Positions 47,893 to 57,710 of a stretch of DNA of 64,000 bases are shown in pieces. The notes below the pieces were generated by a model. The model saw only the letters and a list, made by a program, of their open reading frames with translations. It did no database searches and was not told the DNA's origin. How positions within the stretch are numbered: position 1 is the first letter of the stretch; every line of letters starts with the position of its first letter. The DNA is from Paracoccus isoporae (GTDB lineage Bacteria > Pseudomonadota > Alphaproteobacteria > Rhodobacterales > Rhodobacteraceae): NCBI RefSeq assembly GCF_900101865.1, contig NZ_FNAH01000004.1, positions 186,001 to 250,000 of the forward strand, read 5' to 3'. A program made the position numbers and the translations under genes.

Positions 47893-49203
47893 ATGATCCC
47901 CCGCTATGCCCGCCCCGAAATGACCGCCATCTGGTCGCCGGAAACCAAGTTCCGCATATGGTACGAGATCGAAGCCCATGCCTGCGACGCGCAGGCCGAT
48001 CTGGGCGTGATCCCACGCGAGAATGCCGAAGCCGTCTGGAAGGCGCAGCATGTCGAATTCGACGTCGCCCGCATCGACGAGATCGAGGCCGTCACCAAGC
48101 ATGACGTGATCGCTTTCCTCACCCATCTGGCCGAGCATATCGGCAGCGAGGAGGCGCGCTTCGTTCATCAGGGCATGACCTCGTCGGATGTGCTCGACAC
48201 CACGCTGAATGTCCAGCTTGTCCGCGCCGCAGATATTCTGCTGGCCGATATGGACAAGCTGCTGGCGGCGCTGAAAAAGAGGGCGATGGAACACAAGGAC
48301 ACGGTGCGGATCGGGCGCAGCCACGGCATCCATGCCGAGCCCACCACGATGGGGCTGACCTTCGCGCGCTTCTACGCCGAGATGGACCGCAACAAGACGC
48401 GGCTGGAAGCCGCTCGTGAGGAAGTGGCAACCGGCGCGATCTCTGGCGCAATCGGCACGTTTGCCAATATCGACCCGGCGGTCGAGGAACATGTCTGCGC
48501 GAAGATGGGCCTGCGCCCCGAGCCGATCAGCACGCAGGTGATCCCCCGCGACCGCCATGCGATGTTCTTCGCCACTTTGGGCGTCATCGCGTCCAGCATC
48601 GAGAATATCGCCATCGAGATTCGGCACATGCAGCGGACGGAGGTGCTGGAGGCCGAGGAGTTCTTCTCGCCCGGCCAGAAAGGCTCATCGGCCATGCCGC
48701 ATAAGCGCAACCCGGTGCTGACCGAGAACCTGACGGGCCTCGCCCGGCTGGTGCGCATGGCGGTGATCCCGGCGATGGAGAATGTGGCGCTGTGGCATGA
48801 GCGCGATATTTCTCACAGCTCTGTGGAGCGGGGCATTGCGCCGGACGCGACGATCACGCTGGATTTTGCGCTCAACCGTCTGGCCGGGGTGGTCGAGAAG
48901 CTGGTGATCTATCCCGAGAACATGCTGGCCAACATGAACCGGTTCAAGGGTCTGGTCATGTCGCAGCGCGTGTTGCTGGCGCTGACCCAGGCCGGAGTAT
49001 CGCGGGAGGATGCTTACCGGCTGGTGCAGCGCAATGCGATGAAGGTCTGGGAGCACGGCAAGGATTTCCGGGAAGAACTTCTGGCCGACCCCGAGGTGAC
49101 GGCGGCGCTGAGCCCGGCCGAGATCGAGGAGAAATTCGACCTCGGCTATCACACCAAGCATGTCGACACGATCTTTGCGCGGGTGTTCGGAGAGGCCGCC
49201 TAA
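47893..49203 (+). CDS. purB: Adenylosuccinate lyase
   Basis: This 436-residue enzyme splits SAICAR and adenylosuccinate, acting twice in purine synthesis. The signature GSSAMPHKRNP with the catalytic serine loop, and the motifs TSSDVLDTTLNVQL and GRSHGIHAEPTTMG, are all present. ATG 47893 follows CAGGAGGCCCCG. It lies 28 bp after the ribbon-helix-helix gene and may share its transcript. Confidence 0.97.
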   Translation: MIPRYARPEMTAIWSPETKFRIWYEIEAHACDAQADLGVIPRENAEAVWKAQHVEFDVARIDEIEAVTKHDVIAFLTHLAEHIGSEEARFVHQGMTSSDVLDTTLNVQLVRAADILLADMDKLLAALKKRAMEHKDTVRIGRSHGIHAEPTTMGLTFARFYAEMDRNKTRLEAAREEVATGAISGAIGTFANIDPAVEEHVCAKMGLRPEPISTQVIPRDRHAMFFATLGVIASSIENIAIEIRHMQRTEVLEAEEFFSPGQKGSSAMPHKRNPVLTENLTGLARLVRMAVIPAMENVALWHERDISHSSVERGIAPDATITLDFALNRLAGVVEKLVIYPENMLANMNRFKGLVMSQRVLLALTQAGVSREDAYRLVQRNAMKVWEHGKDFREELLADPEVTAALSPAEIEEKFDLGYHTKHVDTIFARVFGEAA

Positions 49204-49260
49204 CCCGCATTTAAGCAATCGCTGCCATGTTGGACCTCGCGAATCATGCGGGGTCGATGG

Positions 49261-50313
49261 ATGACGCTGGAACCGATGCTGACATCGCGGCAGAAGGCCG
49301 CGGTGATCGTGCGCCTGCTGGTGGGGGAGGGCGAGACGCTGTCGCTGGGCGGCCTGCCCGCGGCCGCGCAGGCCGAGCTGGCGCAGGAAATGGCGCTGAT
49401 GGGGATGGTGGATCGCGACACGCGTGACCAGGTGGTGGCGGAGTTCTGCGACGCGTTGGAGCAGGTCGGCGTGACCTTTCCCGACGGGCTGGACCGGACG
49501 CTTGACGTGCTGGGCGGCACGCTGTCGCCGGATATCACCGACCGGTTGCGCCGCATCTCCGCCATGGCCGGCAAAAGCGACCCCTGGGCGCGGATTGCGG
49601 CTCTGCCGCCTGCGCAGATCGCCCAGCTTGCCGCTGCCGAAGCCACCGAGATCGCAGCGGTGCTGTTCTCGAAACTGCCCGCGGCGATTTCTGCTGCATC
49701 GCTCGCCCTGCTGCCAGCCGAGCGCGCCCGGCAGATCGCGGCGGCAATGTCACTGACGGGCCGGGTCGAGGAACCGGCCTTGCGCCGGATCGGCATGGCG
49801 CTTCTGCATGCGACCGAAGGGATGGCGCGGCCCGCCATTGGCGATGCCCCGGTCGAAACCGTCGGCGCCATCCTGAACCTCACCCCTTCCGCGCGGCGGG
49901 AGGAGGTGCTGGACGGGCTCGATCAGGACAATGCCGAGTTCGCCAGGGCGCTGCGCAAGGCGATCTTCACCTGGGCCCAGATCCCGCAGCGCGTCGATCC
50001 GCGCGACGTGCCGCGCATCATCCGCGAAATCGAGCCGGTGACGCTGCGCCAGGCGCTGTCAGCGCGGGACGGCGCAGATGCGGACGCGGCCGCCTTCATC
50101 CTCGGCGCGCTGCCCTCGCGCATGGCGGATGGGCTTCGCGACGACATCGCGGAGGCCGGGCGGGTGAAGGACAGCGAGATCGAGGCCGCGACGGGAGAGA
50201 TCACCCAGGCCATCCGGCGGATGGAGGCTGCGGGCGACCTCTACCTGATCGAGCGGAGCGACACGGCGGCGGCGGCGGAGCGGATCGAGGTCGAAACCGC
50301 GACCGTTGCGTGA
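49261..50313 (+). CDS. Orphan FliG-like flagellar switch protein
   Basis: This 350-residue helical protein starts MTLEPMLTSRQKAAVIVRLL, the N-terminal pattern of FliG, and its C-terminal third (about 230-345) contains FTWAQIPQRVDPRDVPRIIREI and LGALPSRMADGLRDDIAE, which resemble the FliG middle and C-terminal ARM repeats. FliG couples the stator to the rotor of the flagellar motor. No other flagellar gene lies in the window. The start could also be ATG 49246. It may be a remnant, a second FliG, or a protein adapted to another use. Confidence 0.72.
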   Translation: MTLEPMLTSRQKAAVIVRLLVGEGETLSLGGLPAAAQAELAQEMALMGMVDRDTRDQVVAEFCDALEQVGVTFPDGLDRTLDVLGGTLSPDITDRLRRISAMAGKSDPWARIAALPPAQIAQLAAAEATEIAAVLFSKLPAAISAASLALLPAERARQIAAAMSLTGRVEEPALRRIGMALLHATEGMARPAIGDAPVETVGAILNLTPSARREEVLDGLDQDNAEFARALRKAIFTWAQIPQRVDPRDVPRIIREIEPVTLRQALSARDGADADAAAFILGALPSRMADGLRDDIAEAGRVKDSEIEAATGEITQAIRRMEAAGDLYLIERSDTAAAAERIEVETATVA

Positions 50314-50461
50314 TGCCGCCCGATGGTCGCACCCCGTTCAGAACGGTGCGGCAGCGCGGCGGGCGGCGGCGCGGCGGGCAGCAGCCCGTCAGCGCATATC
50401 ACGTCGCAGCAAAGCCCGAATGGACGCAGCACGGGGCTGACACACCTCCGCTGCGTCCGGG

Positions 50462-51949
50462 TCAGTCCCATTCCGACTGACGCGATTTCTCCAGGTTGCC
50501 GAAGCGCGTGAACCGCCCCTCGAAGGCCAGTTCCACCGTGCCGATCGGGCCGTGGCGCTGCTTGCCCAGGATCACCTCGGCCTTGCCATGCACGGCATTC
50601 ATCTCTTCCTGCCATTTGGCCAGCTTGTCCAGCTCATGGTCGGACGGCTTCTCACGCTCCTTGTAATACTCCTCGCGGAACACGAACATCACGATATCGG
50701 CGTCCTGCTCGATCGAGCCGGATTCGCGCAGGTCCGAAAGCTGCGGCCGCTTGTCCTCGCGGCTTTCCACCTGGCGCGAGAGCTGCGACAGCGCGATCAC
50801 CGGGATGTTCAGCTCCTTCGCGACGGCCTTGAGGCCCTGGGTGATCTCGGAGACCTCGTTGACCCGGCTGTCCTTTGAACTCGCGGCCTTCAGCAGTTGC
50901 AGGTAATCGACGATCAGCAGGTCCAGCCCATGCGTCCGTTTCAGCTTGCGGGCGCGGGCGGCAAGCTGGTTGATCGGCAGGGCCGGCGTGTCGTCGATAT
51001 AGAGCGGGCAGGATTGCAGGTCATTCGCCGCCTGCACGAAGCGGCGGAACTCCTCCTCGCTCATGTCGCCGGACCGGATCTGGTGGCTGGGCACCTCAGA
51101 GGCTTCGGACAGGATCCGCGCCGCGAGCTGTTCGGCCGACATTTCGAGCGAGAAGAACCCGACGACCCCGCCCTCGACCGAGCCCACCGTGCCGTCGGCA
51201 CGTTCGCCGGACTTGTGAAGCTTCGCGATATTGAAGGCGATGTTCGTGGCCAGCGATGTCTTCCCCATCGACGGCCGCCCGGCCAGGATGATGAGGTCGG
51301 AATCGTTCAGCCCGCCCATCTTGCGGTCGAGATCGATCAGCCCGGTCGGGATGCCCGACAGCTTGCCGTCACGCTCATAGGCCGCCGCGGCCGAGCTGAC
51401 CGCGCCCGTCACCGCCTTCAGGAAGGACTGGAAGCCGCGCTCGGCCACACCCTGCTCGCCCAGCTTGTAGAGCGTCTGCTCGGCGGCCTTGATCTGCTCC
51501 TCGGCGTCGTCCTCGACCCTCACGGAGGCCGCGCGGGAGGAGATGTCCTGTCCAAGCGCGATCAGGTCGCGGCGCAGGGCGAATTCGCGGATCATCTGGG
51601 CATAGTCCCGCGCCGCATAGGCCGAGATCGCCGCCGCCGCGATCCGCACCAGATAGGCCGGCCCGCCCAGATCCTTCAGCCCCGCATCACCCTCCATGAA
51701 GGCCTTCAACGTGACCGGGCTGGCGAGCGCGTTGCGGCGGATCCGCTCCGCCGCGATCTCGAAGATGCGGCTGTGGACAGGCTCATAGAAATGCTCGGGT
51801 TTCAGGATCTGGCTGACCCGGTCGAACACGTCGTTATTGGTCAGCAGCGCCCCCAGAAGCTGCTGTTCTGCCTCGATCGAGAAGGGAACGCCCTGTTCAT
51901 CCGAATCGGCGGCAGGGGACACCTGCTGCAACGCCCTGATCTCGCTCAT
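50462..51949 (-). CDS. dnaB: Replicative DNA helicase
   Basis: This 495-residue hexameric helicase unwinds DNA at the replication fork. The N-terminal domain (about 20-130) begins IEAEQQLLGALLTNNDVFD; the RecA-like motor has Walker A GRPSMGKTSLA, Walker B LLIVDYLQLL and the SQLSRQVE motif. The fold is uninterrupted and no intein is present. It converges with the FliG-like gene; 148 bp between them hold no clear terminator. Confidence 0.97.
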   Translation of the reverse strand: MSEIRALQQVSPAADSDEQGVPFSIEAEQQLLGALLTNNDVFDRVSQILKPEHFYEPVHSRIFEIAAERIRRNALASPVTLKAFMEGDAGLKDLGGPAYLVRIAAAAISAYAARDYAQMIREFALRRDLIALGQDISSRAASVRVEDDAEEQIKAAEQTLYKLGEQGVAERGFQSFLKAVTGAVSSAAAAYERDGKLSGIPTGLIDLDRKMGGLNDSDLIILAGRPSMGKTSLATNIAFNIAKLHKSGERADGTVGSVEGGVVGFFSLEMSAEQLAARILSEASEVPSHQIRSGDMSEEEFRRFVQAANDLQSCPLYIDDTPALPINQLAARARKLKRTHGLDLLIVDYLQLLKAASSKDSRVNEVSEITQGLKAVAKELNIPVIALSQLSRQVESREDKRPQLSDLRESGSIEQDADIVMFVFREEYYKEREKPSDHELDKLAKWQEEMNAVHGKAEVILGKQRHGPIGTVELAFEGRFTRFGNLEKSRQSEWD

Positions 51950-52147
51950 TGCCCTGTCCGTTTGTCTTGTTCTTGAGTCTGCGAAGCTGCCTCTATGACA
52001 CAGTATAAGTCAGACCAGAACGACCGGACATGAAAATCTAGTGGGAGATTCTGTGGACGCGTTGGGGATAAGTGAATTCCGGGGCGGCGCAAGGCCAGCA
52101 AATGCCGCATCGCGCGCCGCCAGACCTGTCTTTCCGGACAGGTGGCG

Positions 52148-52819
52148 TCAGGAATTCCTCTGCTGCCAGCCCCGCGGATCCGACAGGAACGCCTCCACCT
52201 CCGCCAGGGTCGCGTCGTCGAAGGCCGCCTGTGCCCTGGCCTCCGCCAGCACGTCCCACCAGGTGCAGAGATGGTGCAACGCCACCCCGTGATCGGCCAG
52301 GCGCTGCGTCGTCTCGGGGAAGATGCCGTAATAGAAGATCACCGCCGTGTGCCCGCAGGTCGCGCCGGTGTCGCGGATCGCATCGACGAAGCTGAGCTTC
52401 GAGCCGCCATCCGTGGTCAGATCCTCGACCAGCAGAACCCGGTCGCCCTCCGCCATGCGCCCCTCGATGCGGGCGTTGCGGCCGTAGCCCTTGGGCTTCT
52501 TGCGCACATAGCTCATCGGCAGGCCAAGCCGTTCCGCCACCATCGCGCCGAAGGGGATGCCCGCCGTCTCGCCGCCCGCCACATTCGTGAACGCCTCGAA
52601 CCCGGCATTGCGCAAAGCGGTCGCGGCCAGGAAATCCATCAACGTGCCGCGCACCCGCGGATAGGAGATGATGCGCCGGCAATCCACATAGGTCGGCCCC
52701 TTGAGACCCGATGCATAGGTAAACGGCTCGGCGGCGTTGAAATCCACCGCCTTGATTTCCAGCAGCGCGCGGGCGGTCAGCCGGGCGATCTCGTCGGGGG
52801 CGGGAAAGGACAGGCTCAT
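52148..52819 (-). CDS. pyrE: Orotate phosphoribosyltransferase
   Basis: This 223-residue enzyme joins orotate and PRPP to make OMP. The PRPP loop is visible as [16 protein letters not shown] and the flexible-loop lysines as [13 protein letters not shown] 52819 overlaps the pyrC stop codon by 4 bp, so dihydroorotase and this enzyme are translationally coupled, two steps apart in UMP synthesis. Confidence 0.96.
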   Translation of the reverse strand: MSLSFPAPDEIARLTARALLEIKAVDFNAAEPFTYASGLKGPTYVDCRRIISYPRVRGTLMDFLAATALRNAGFEAFTNVAGGETAGIPFGAMVAERLGLPMSYVRKKPKGYGRNARIEGRMAEGDRVLLVEDLTTDGGSKLSFVDAIRDTGATCGHTAVIFYYGIFPETTQRLADHGVALHHLCTWWDVLAEARAQAAFDDATLAEVEAFLSDPRGWQQRNS

Positions 52820-53865
52820 GCGGACTCCATCTGCCAGAAGAGGTCGAAACCCGGATCGAACACGGTCACGCGCTCGCCGCCCGCGTCGATCTGTTCGGGA
52901 AACCGGACCGGCTCGTCGTGCCGCGTCAGCCGCAGCCGGTCCTCGTTCGGGGCCACGCCGTAAAAGGCGGGACCGTTCAGCGAGGTGAAGGCCTCGAGCT
53001 GGTCGAGCCGGCCCTCCTGCGCGAAGATCTCTGCCAGGATGGCCATGGTGTTCGGTGCCGTGAAGCAGCCCGCGCAGCCACAGGGTTGCAGCTTGGCCGT
53101 GTCGGGATGCGGGGCGGAATCGGTGCCCAGGAAAAACGGCCCCTGCCCCGACATCGCGGCCTCGCGCAGGGCGAGCCGGTGGGTTTCGCGCTTCGCCACC
53201 GGCAGGCAGTAATAATGCGGCCGGATGCCGCCGGCGAGGATGGCGTTGCGGTTGATGACGAGATGATGGGTGGTAATCGTGCCGCCCATCGCGCCGCCCG
53301 CCGCGTTGTCGCGGACATAGGCGACCCCGTCCGAGGTGGTGATATGTTCCATGACCACGCGCAGGCCGGGCGTGGCGCGGCGCAGCGGGTCCAGCACCCG
53401 GTCGATGAACACCGCCTCGCGGTCGAAAATGTCGATCTCCGGGTCGGTCACCTCGCCATGCACGCAAAGCGGGACGCCCGCCTCGGCCATCGCCTCCAAG
53501 ACGGGGCGCACCTTGTTGAAATCGGTGACACCGCTGGCCGAATTGGTGGTCGCCCCCGCCGGATACAGCTTCACCGCCGAAATCACCCCATCGCGATGGG
53601 ACGCGACCACATCCGCCGGATCGGTCGTCTCGGTCAGATACAGGGTCATCAGCGGTTGCAGGGCGGCACCCTCAGGCAGCGCTGACAAAATGCGGTCGCG
53701 ATAGGCGCGGGCCTGATCGCCGGTCACGACCGGCGGCACCAGGTTGGGCATGATGATCGCCCGGCCGAACGCAGCGGAATGCGGGGCGACGGCCGCGAGC
53801 ATCGCACCGTCGCGCAGATGCAGATGCCAGTCATCGGGACGGCGGATGGTGAGGAACTTCTTCAT
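52816..53865 (-). CDS. pyrC: Dihydroorotase (class II)
   Basis: This 349-residue zinc amidohydrolase closes carbamoyl aspartate to dihydroorotate. The HLHLRDG motif at the N-terminus gives two metal ligands, [13 protein letters not shown] carries the carboxylated lysine, and GTDSAPH gives the catalytic aspartate. Its length and short form fit the Escherichia coli-type enzyme. ATG 53865 begins [17 protein letters not shown]; pyrE follows with a 4-bp overlap. Confidence 0.96.
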   Translation of the reverse strand: MKKFLTIRRPDDWHLHLRDGAMLAAVAPHSAAFGRAIIMPNLVPPVVTGDQARAYRDRILSALPEGAALQPLMTLYLTETTDPADVVASHRDGVISAVKLYPAGATTNSASGVTDFNKVRPVLEAMAEAGVPLCVHGEVTDPEIDIFDREAVFIDRVLDPLRRATPGLRVVMEHITTSDGVAYVRDNAAGGAMGGTITTHHLVINRNAILAGGIRPHYYCLPVAKRETHRLALREAAMSGQGPFFLGTDSAPHPDTAKLQPCGCAGCFTAPNTMAILAEIFAQEGRLDQLEAFTSLNGPAFYGVAPNEDRLRLTRHDEPVRFPEQIDAGGERVTVFDPGFDLFWQMESA

Positions 53866-53916
53866 GCTCCCCGGATTATACTGCGCTGCGCCCCGAGAAA
53901 AGCCGGGAAGCGGACT

Positions 53917-53977
53917 TGCAAAAGCGACAGGTTGCACTTTTCTTTTTGCAGGTGCAGCATTGCACGCGCAGAATGCA
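53917..53977 (+). promoter_or_regulatory. Cluster of TGCA motifs, probable PhaR-type operator
   Basis: Six TGCA tetranucleotides lie in 61 bp (at 53917, 53933, 53947, 53953, 53961 and 53974), ending 26 bp before the phasin-like gene. TGC-rich sites are what the PHB-responsive repressor PhaR binds upstream of phaP in Paracoccus and Rhodobacter. The motif density far exceeds that of flanking sequence. Confidence 0.55.
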
Positions 53978-54003
53978 CTGCGCTGAACAGAGGGATCGAG
54001 TGA

Positions 54004-54324
54004 ATGAGTATTCTTCCACTGGGGATGTCGGAGGCGGCGCGAATCTGGACGCAGATCGCCCATATCGCCTTCGAATCTCAGATGGTGATCGGCATGCGCT
54101 TGGCCGGGATGATGGGGTTCCTGCCCCAGAAGAGCAGCGAGCCGCAGCGCATGGTGCAGGAAAAGCTGGACGCGGCCCAGGAATCAGGCCTGGCGATGTT
54201 CAAGGCGGCGTCGCGCGGGGCCTCGCCCGACAAGGTCATGGCGGCGGGGTTGAAGCCCTACAGCAAGCGCACGCGGGCCAATGCCAAGCGGCTGACCAAA
54301 TCCTCCACCGCCCGACGCCGCTAG
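54004..54324 (+). CDS. Small phasin-like protein
   Basis: This 106-residue protein starts [38 protein letters not shown], an amphipathic helical region, then a helix ([23 protein letters not shown]) and a very basic C-terminus ([23 protein letters not shown]). Related Rhodobacteraceae proteins are often mislabelled antifreeze protein. The helical profile and the TGCA cluster upstream suggest binding to the surface of polyhydroxybutyrate granules, with the basic tail perhaps contacting DNA. This is inference; the protein is shorter than canonical PhaP. Confidence 0.75.
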   Translation: MSILPLGMSEAARIWTQIAHIAFESQMVIGMRLAGMMGFLPQKSSEPQRMVQEKLDAAQESGLAMFKAASRGASPDKVMAAGLKPYSKRTRANAKRLTKSSTARRR

Positions 54325-54371
54325 CAGACGACCTGCCCGACGCGGTCTGCCGCGCGCCATATGCGGCAAAG

Positions 54372-54401
54372 AAAAACGGCCCCGTCTTGGGGGCCGTTTT
54401 T
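54372..54401. terminator. Bidirectional terminator between the phasin-like gene and gap
   Basis: AAAAACGGCCCC (54372-54383) pairs with GGGGCCGTTTTT (54390-54401). The A run on one side and T run on the other let it stop both convergent transcripts. Confidence 0.9.
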
Positions 54402-54424
54402 CATTGCCGGGTCCGGGGACGGGC

Positions 54425-55426
54425 TCAGATCAGCTTGCCGATGGCGACGGCCGTGTCGCTCATCCGGTTCGAGAAGCCCCATTCATTGTCATACCAGGTC
54501 AGGATGCGGCACATACGCCCATCCATCACCTTGGTCTGATCGAGCGCGAAGATCGACGAGCGGGGATCGTGGTTGAAGTCGATCGAGACATTCGGCTGGT
54601 CGGTATAGCCCAGAACCCCGTTCAGCGGACCGTCGGCAGCGGCCTTGATGGCGCCGTTGATCTCTTCGACGGTCGTGTCGCGGCTGGCCTCGAAGGTCAG
54701 ATCGACGACCGAGACATTCGGCGTCGGCACGCGGATCGCGACGCCGTCCAGCTTGCCGTTCAGCTCCGGCAGCACCAGACCCACCGCCTTCGCCGCGCCG
54801 GTCGAGGTCGGGATCATCGACATCGCCGCAGCGCGGGCGCGGTAGAGATCCTTGTGCATCGTGTCCAGCGTCGGCTGGTCGCCGGTATAGCTGTGGATGG
54901 TGGTCATGAAACCACGCTCGATCCCGATCGTGTCGTTCAGCACCTTGGCGACCGGCGACAGGCAGTTCGTCGTGCAGGACGCATTCGAGACGATCAGGTC
55001 GTCGGCGGTCAGCGTGTCGTGGTTCACACCGTAAACGATGGTCTTGTCGGCACCCTTGGACGGGGCGGAGACGAGCACCCGGCTGGCGCCGTTTTCCAGA
55101 TGCACCTTGGCCTTCTCCTTGTCGGTGAAGATGCCGGTGCATTCCATCACCACGTCGACATCGGACCACGGCAGTTCGGCCGGGTTGCGGATCGCCGTGA
55201 CCTTGATCGGGCCGCGGCCGACATCGATTGTGTCGCCATCGACCGTCACCTCGCCGGGGAAGCGACCATGCACGCTGTCAAAGCGGATGAGATGGGCATT
55301 GGTCTCAACCGGGCCGAGGTCGTTGATTGCGATGACCTCGATATCATCGCGGCCGGATTCGATGATGGCGCGCAGCACATTCCGACCGATCCGACCAAAT
55401 CCGTTGATTGCAACTTTAACAGCCAT
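54425..55426 (-). CDS. gap: Glyceraldehyde-3-phosphate dehydrogenase
   Basis: This 333-residue NAD-dependent enzyme oxidises glyceraldehyde 3-phosphate to 1,3-bisphosphoglycerate. The NAD motif NGFGRIGR, the catalytic [10 protein letters not shown] and the late [12 protein letters not shown] motif are all intact. ATG 55426 has GGAGG 5 bp upstream. A 47-residue membrane protein gene lies 73 bp upstream on the same strand. Confidence 0.97.
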   Translation of the reverse strand: MAVKVAINGFGRIGRNVLRAIIESGRDDIEVIAINDLGPVETNAHLIRFDSVHGRFPGEVTVDGDTIDVGRGPIKVTAIRNPAELPWSDVDVVMECTGIFTDKEKAKVHLENGASRVLVSAPSKGADKTIVYGVNHDTLTADDLIVSNASCTTNCLSPVAKVLNDTIGIERGFMTTIHSYTGDQPTLDTMHKDLYRARAAAMSMIPTSTGAAKAVGLVLPELNGKLDGVAIRVPTPNVSVVDLTFEASRDTTVEEINGAIKAAADGPLNGVLGYTDQPNVSIDFNHDPRSSIFALDQTKVMDGRMCRILTWYDNEWGFSNRMSDTAVAIGKLI

Positions 55427-55499
55427 ATTGACCTCCGCTGACTGGTTTCGCAGTGCTTATGCGGATTTTTGCTGCTGATGCAAACCCCGACCGCGCCGG

Positions 55500-55643
55500 T
55501 TAGCGCCAGAAGCTCAGATATTCGACGAAGGCGACGAAGCGCTTGCCGATTTCGACAGGAAGGTTCCAGTGCAGCCAGATCGCGTCGGCAACAAACAGCA
55601 GCACCACCGCCAGAAAGATCGTGAACACGTTGCTGGTCGTCAT
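55500..55643 (-). CDS. 47-residue single-pass membrane protein upstream of gap
   Basis: The frame encodes MTTSNVFTIFLAVVLLFVADAIWLHWNLPVEIGKRFVAFVEYLSFWR from ATG 55643, split here as a membrane helix (about 6-27) and an amphipathic C-terminus ending FVEYLSFWR. I recall the same short protein beside gap in other Rhodobacteraceae, where it is often misnamed as the dehydrogenase. Conservation of the helix and the EYLxFWR end argues for a real gene. The function is unknown. Confidence 0.75.
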   Translation of the reverse strand: MTTSNVFTIFLAVVLLFVADAIWLHWNLPVEIGKRFVAFVEYLSFWR

Positions 55644-55906
55644 GGCACCGCCCTGGCTGCTGAAGCCCGTTCTGCATAGCGTCCGCCTAACGCCCCGGCA
55701 AGCTCGCCACAAGGTTGCGTCCCGGTTCCATCACACGCCCCGATAGGCGGTTTTTCGCCACACTTGGCGAGTTTATGCCGTTCCCGTGAACCGCTTTACC
55801 AACCCGGTTGAAACTTCATGCTGTGTCCTGTTTACGACACTAAGCGGATTTTCCGGCCGCCGGGTCTCGGAAAGGCGCAAGCTGCGGAATTGCGGCGAAA
55901 AATTCT

Positions 55907-57181
55907 GTGAACCAGCCGGGGATAGCTGCCTTGCCCAACCGTCCGAGAACTGCGCTTGAACGCCTTCTGCCCGAGAAGCGCCTGTCCCTGAAATCCGATC
56001 AGGCGACCCGCGTCATCTATCTGCGCCCGCTCACGCAGCTGGGGCTGCTGGGGGGCGGTGTCGCGATGATGGGCTGGGCGATCATCTCGGGCGCGCTGCT
56101 GGCATACGACCATATCGGCGGCGGTGCAGAGAGCCAGAGCGCCGGTGCGCAATCGGCCTATGAAACCCGGCTGGCGGCCCTGGCGGATGAGCGTGACGCG
56201 CGGGCGGCCGAGGCCAGGGAGGCACAGCTCCGCTTTGCCGTGGCGCTTGACCAGGTGTCGAAATACCAGTCGGAGCTTCTGACCACGCAGCAGCAGAAGC
56301 GCGAACTGGAAGCCGGGCTGGATGCCGTGCAGCAGAAGCTGGGCAGTGCGATTGCCGCCATCCCGAAAGACGATGCGCTGAGCAAGGACGAGCTGGATCT
56401 GGCGCTGAACGCGCTGAACGACAAGCTGCGCGACACGGCTGAGGCCCGCGATGCCGCGACGGAGGACGCACGGCTGGCCAAGGCCGAAGCCGCCGCCGCC
56501 AAGGCCGAGCAGGAGCAGTTGCTGGCCCGAAACAACCAGCTTTTCGACCAGATCGAAACCGCCGTTGCCGCCTCGGTTGTGCCTTTCCAGGAGATGTTCG
56601 ACAATATCGGGCTCGACACCGACAAGCTGCTCGCGCAGATCGACAAGGGTTATTCCGGCCAGGGCGGCCCGCTGACCGAGGCGACGGTGTCCACCAGCGG
56701 CAATGCCGCCATCAGCGAGACCGAGGCCCGCGCCGACGAAATCATCGTCAGCCTGGACCAGGTGAACCGCTACCGCATCGCAAGCGCCAAGCTGCCGCTG
56801 GATATGCCGGTGAAATCCGCGTTTCGCTTCACCTCCGGTTTCGGTCCCCGCTGGGGGCGCGTGCACAAGGGCATGGACCTGGCCGGGCCGATCGGCACCC
56901 CGGTCCTGTCCACCGGCGACGGGGTCGTGACCTTTGCCGGCCGGCAAAGCGGATATGGCTACATCGTCAAGATCGAGCACGCGCTCGGCACCGAAACCCG
57001 CTATGCGCATCTGTCGAAGATCCGCGTAAAACAGGGACAGAAAGTGTCGCGCGGCGCGCAGATCGGTGATATGGGCAATACCGGACGGTCGACCGGCCCG
57101 CATCTTCACTATGAAGTCCGGGTCAATGGCAAGGCCGTGGATCCCATGAGCTTCATCAAGGCGGCACAGAATGTTTTCTAA
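55907..57181 (+). CDS. M23 (LytM-type) peptidoglycan endopeptidase with coiled coil
   Basis: This 424-residue protein is anchored by one membrane helix (about 45-68), followed by a long periplasmic coiled coil (about 85-225) and a C-terminal M23 domain. The metal ligands are visible in FGPRWGRVHKGMDLAGPIG (His and Asp) and STGPHLHYEVRVNG (HxH), so it should be active in cutting peptidoglycan cross-links. The start is taken as GTG 55907, as no ATG fits. It overlaps the bactofilin gene by 11 bp, a pairing that links wall cutting to a cytoskeletal scaffold. Confidence 0.92.
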   Translation: MNQPGIAALPNRPRTALERLLPEKRLSLKSDQATRVIYLRPLTQLGLLGGGVAMMGWAIISGALLAYDHIGGGAESQSAGAQSAYETRLAALADERDARAAEAREAQLRFAVALDQVSKYQSELLTTQQQKRELEAGLDAVQQKLGSAIAAIPKDDALSKDELDLALNALNDKLRDTAEARDAATEDARLAKAEAAAAKAEQEQLLARNNQLFDQIETAVAASVVPFQEMFDNIGLDTDKLLAQIDKGYSGQGGPLTEATVSTSGNAAISETEARADEIIVSLDQVNRYRIASAKLPLDMPVKSAFRFTSGFGPRWGRVHKGMDLAGPIGTPVLSTGDGVVTFAGRQSGYGYIVKIEHALGTETRYAHLSKIRVKQGQKVSRGAQIGDMGNTGRSTGPHLHYEVRVNGKAVDPMSFIKAAQNVF

Positions 57182-57689
57182 GTCTCGCGTGACCGAAACA
57201 CCCAATCGCAACCCGGCCCCGGCAGCCGAATCGGAACCGGCCCCGATGGCCGAGGCCCCGAAGGACAAGGCCCCTGCCCCGCAGCAGAGCCCGGCCGCGC
57301 CCGCACCCCGGACGACGCCTTCGGTGCTGTCGTCGGACCTGACCATCAAGGGCGATCTTCAGACCGCGGGCGATGTCCAGATCGAAGGGCAGATCGACGG
57401 CGACATCCGTGCCCGGCAACTGACCATCGGCGACAGCGCCACGGTGCGCGGCGAGGTTCTGGCCGACGAGGTCATCGTGAATGGCCGCGTCATCGGCCGG
57501 CTGCGCGGCGTGAAGGTGCGCCTGTCCTCCACCGCGCGGGTCGAGGGCGACATCATCCACAAGACCATCGCCATCGAATCCGGTGCGCATTTCGAGGGCT
57601 CGGTGCAGCGCCAGGAAGATCCGTTGTCGCAGGGTGGCACGAAGAAGCTGGCCCCGCCTGCCTCCGATCACGCCAAGACCGGCGGCTGA
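57171..57689 (+). CDS. Bactofilin (polymer-forming cytoskeletal protein)
   Basis: This 172-residue protein has a central bactofilin beta-helix (about 50-145) with repeated strands such as LTIKGDLQTAGDVQIEGQIDGDI and short hexapeptide-like turns, flanked by proline/alanine-rich disordered ends. Bactofilins self-polymerise without nucleotide and recruit cell-wall enzymes to sites of curvature or stalk growth. It begins inside the last codons of the M23 peptidase gene, so both are made together. Confidence 0.94.
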   Translation: MFSKSRVTETPNRNPAPAAESEPAPMAEAPKDKAPAPQQSPAAPAPRTTPSVLSSDLTIKGDLQTAGDVQIEGQIDGDIRARQLTIGDSATVRGEVLADEVIVNGRVIGRLRGVKVRLSSTARVEGDIIHKTIAIESGAHFEGSVQRQEDPLSQGGTKKLAPPASDHAKTGG

Positions 57690-57710
57690 CCGGTCTCGAA
57701 ACGGTATCGG

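Noticed and set aside
52060..52080. A possible DnaA box (reverse of GGGGATAAG) upstream of dnaB, hinting at a replication origin
   Set aside because: A single site with a mismatch to TTATCCACA, no cluster and no AT-rich unwinding element. dnaB location alone does not mark the origin.
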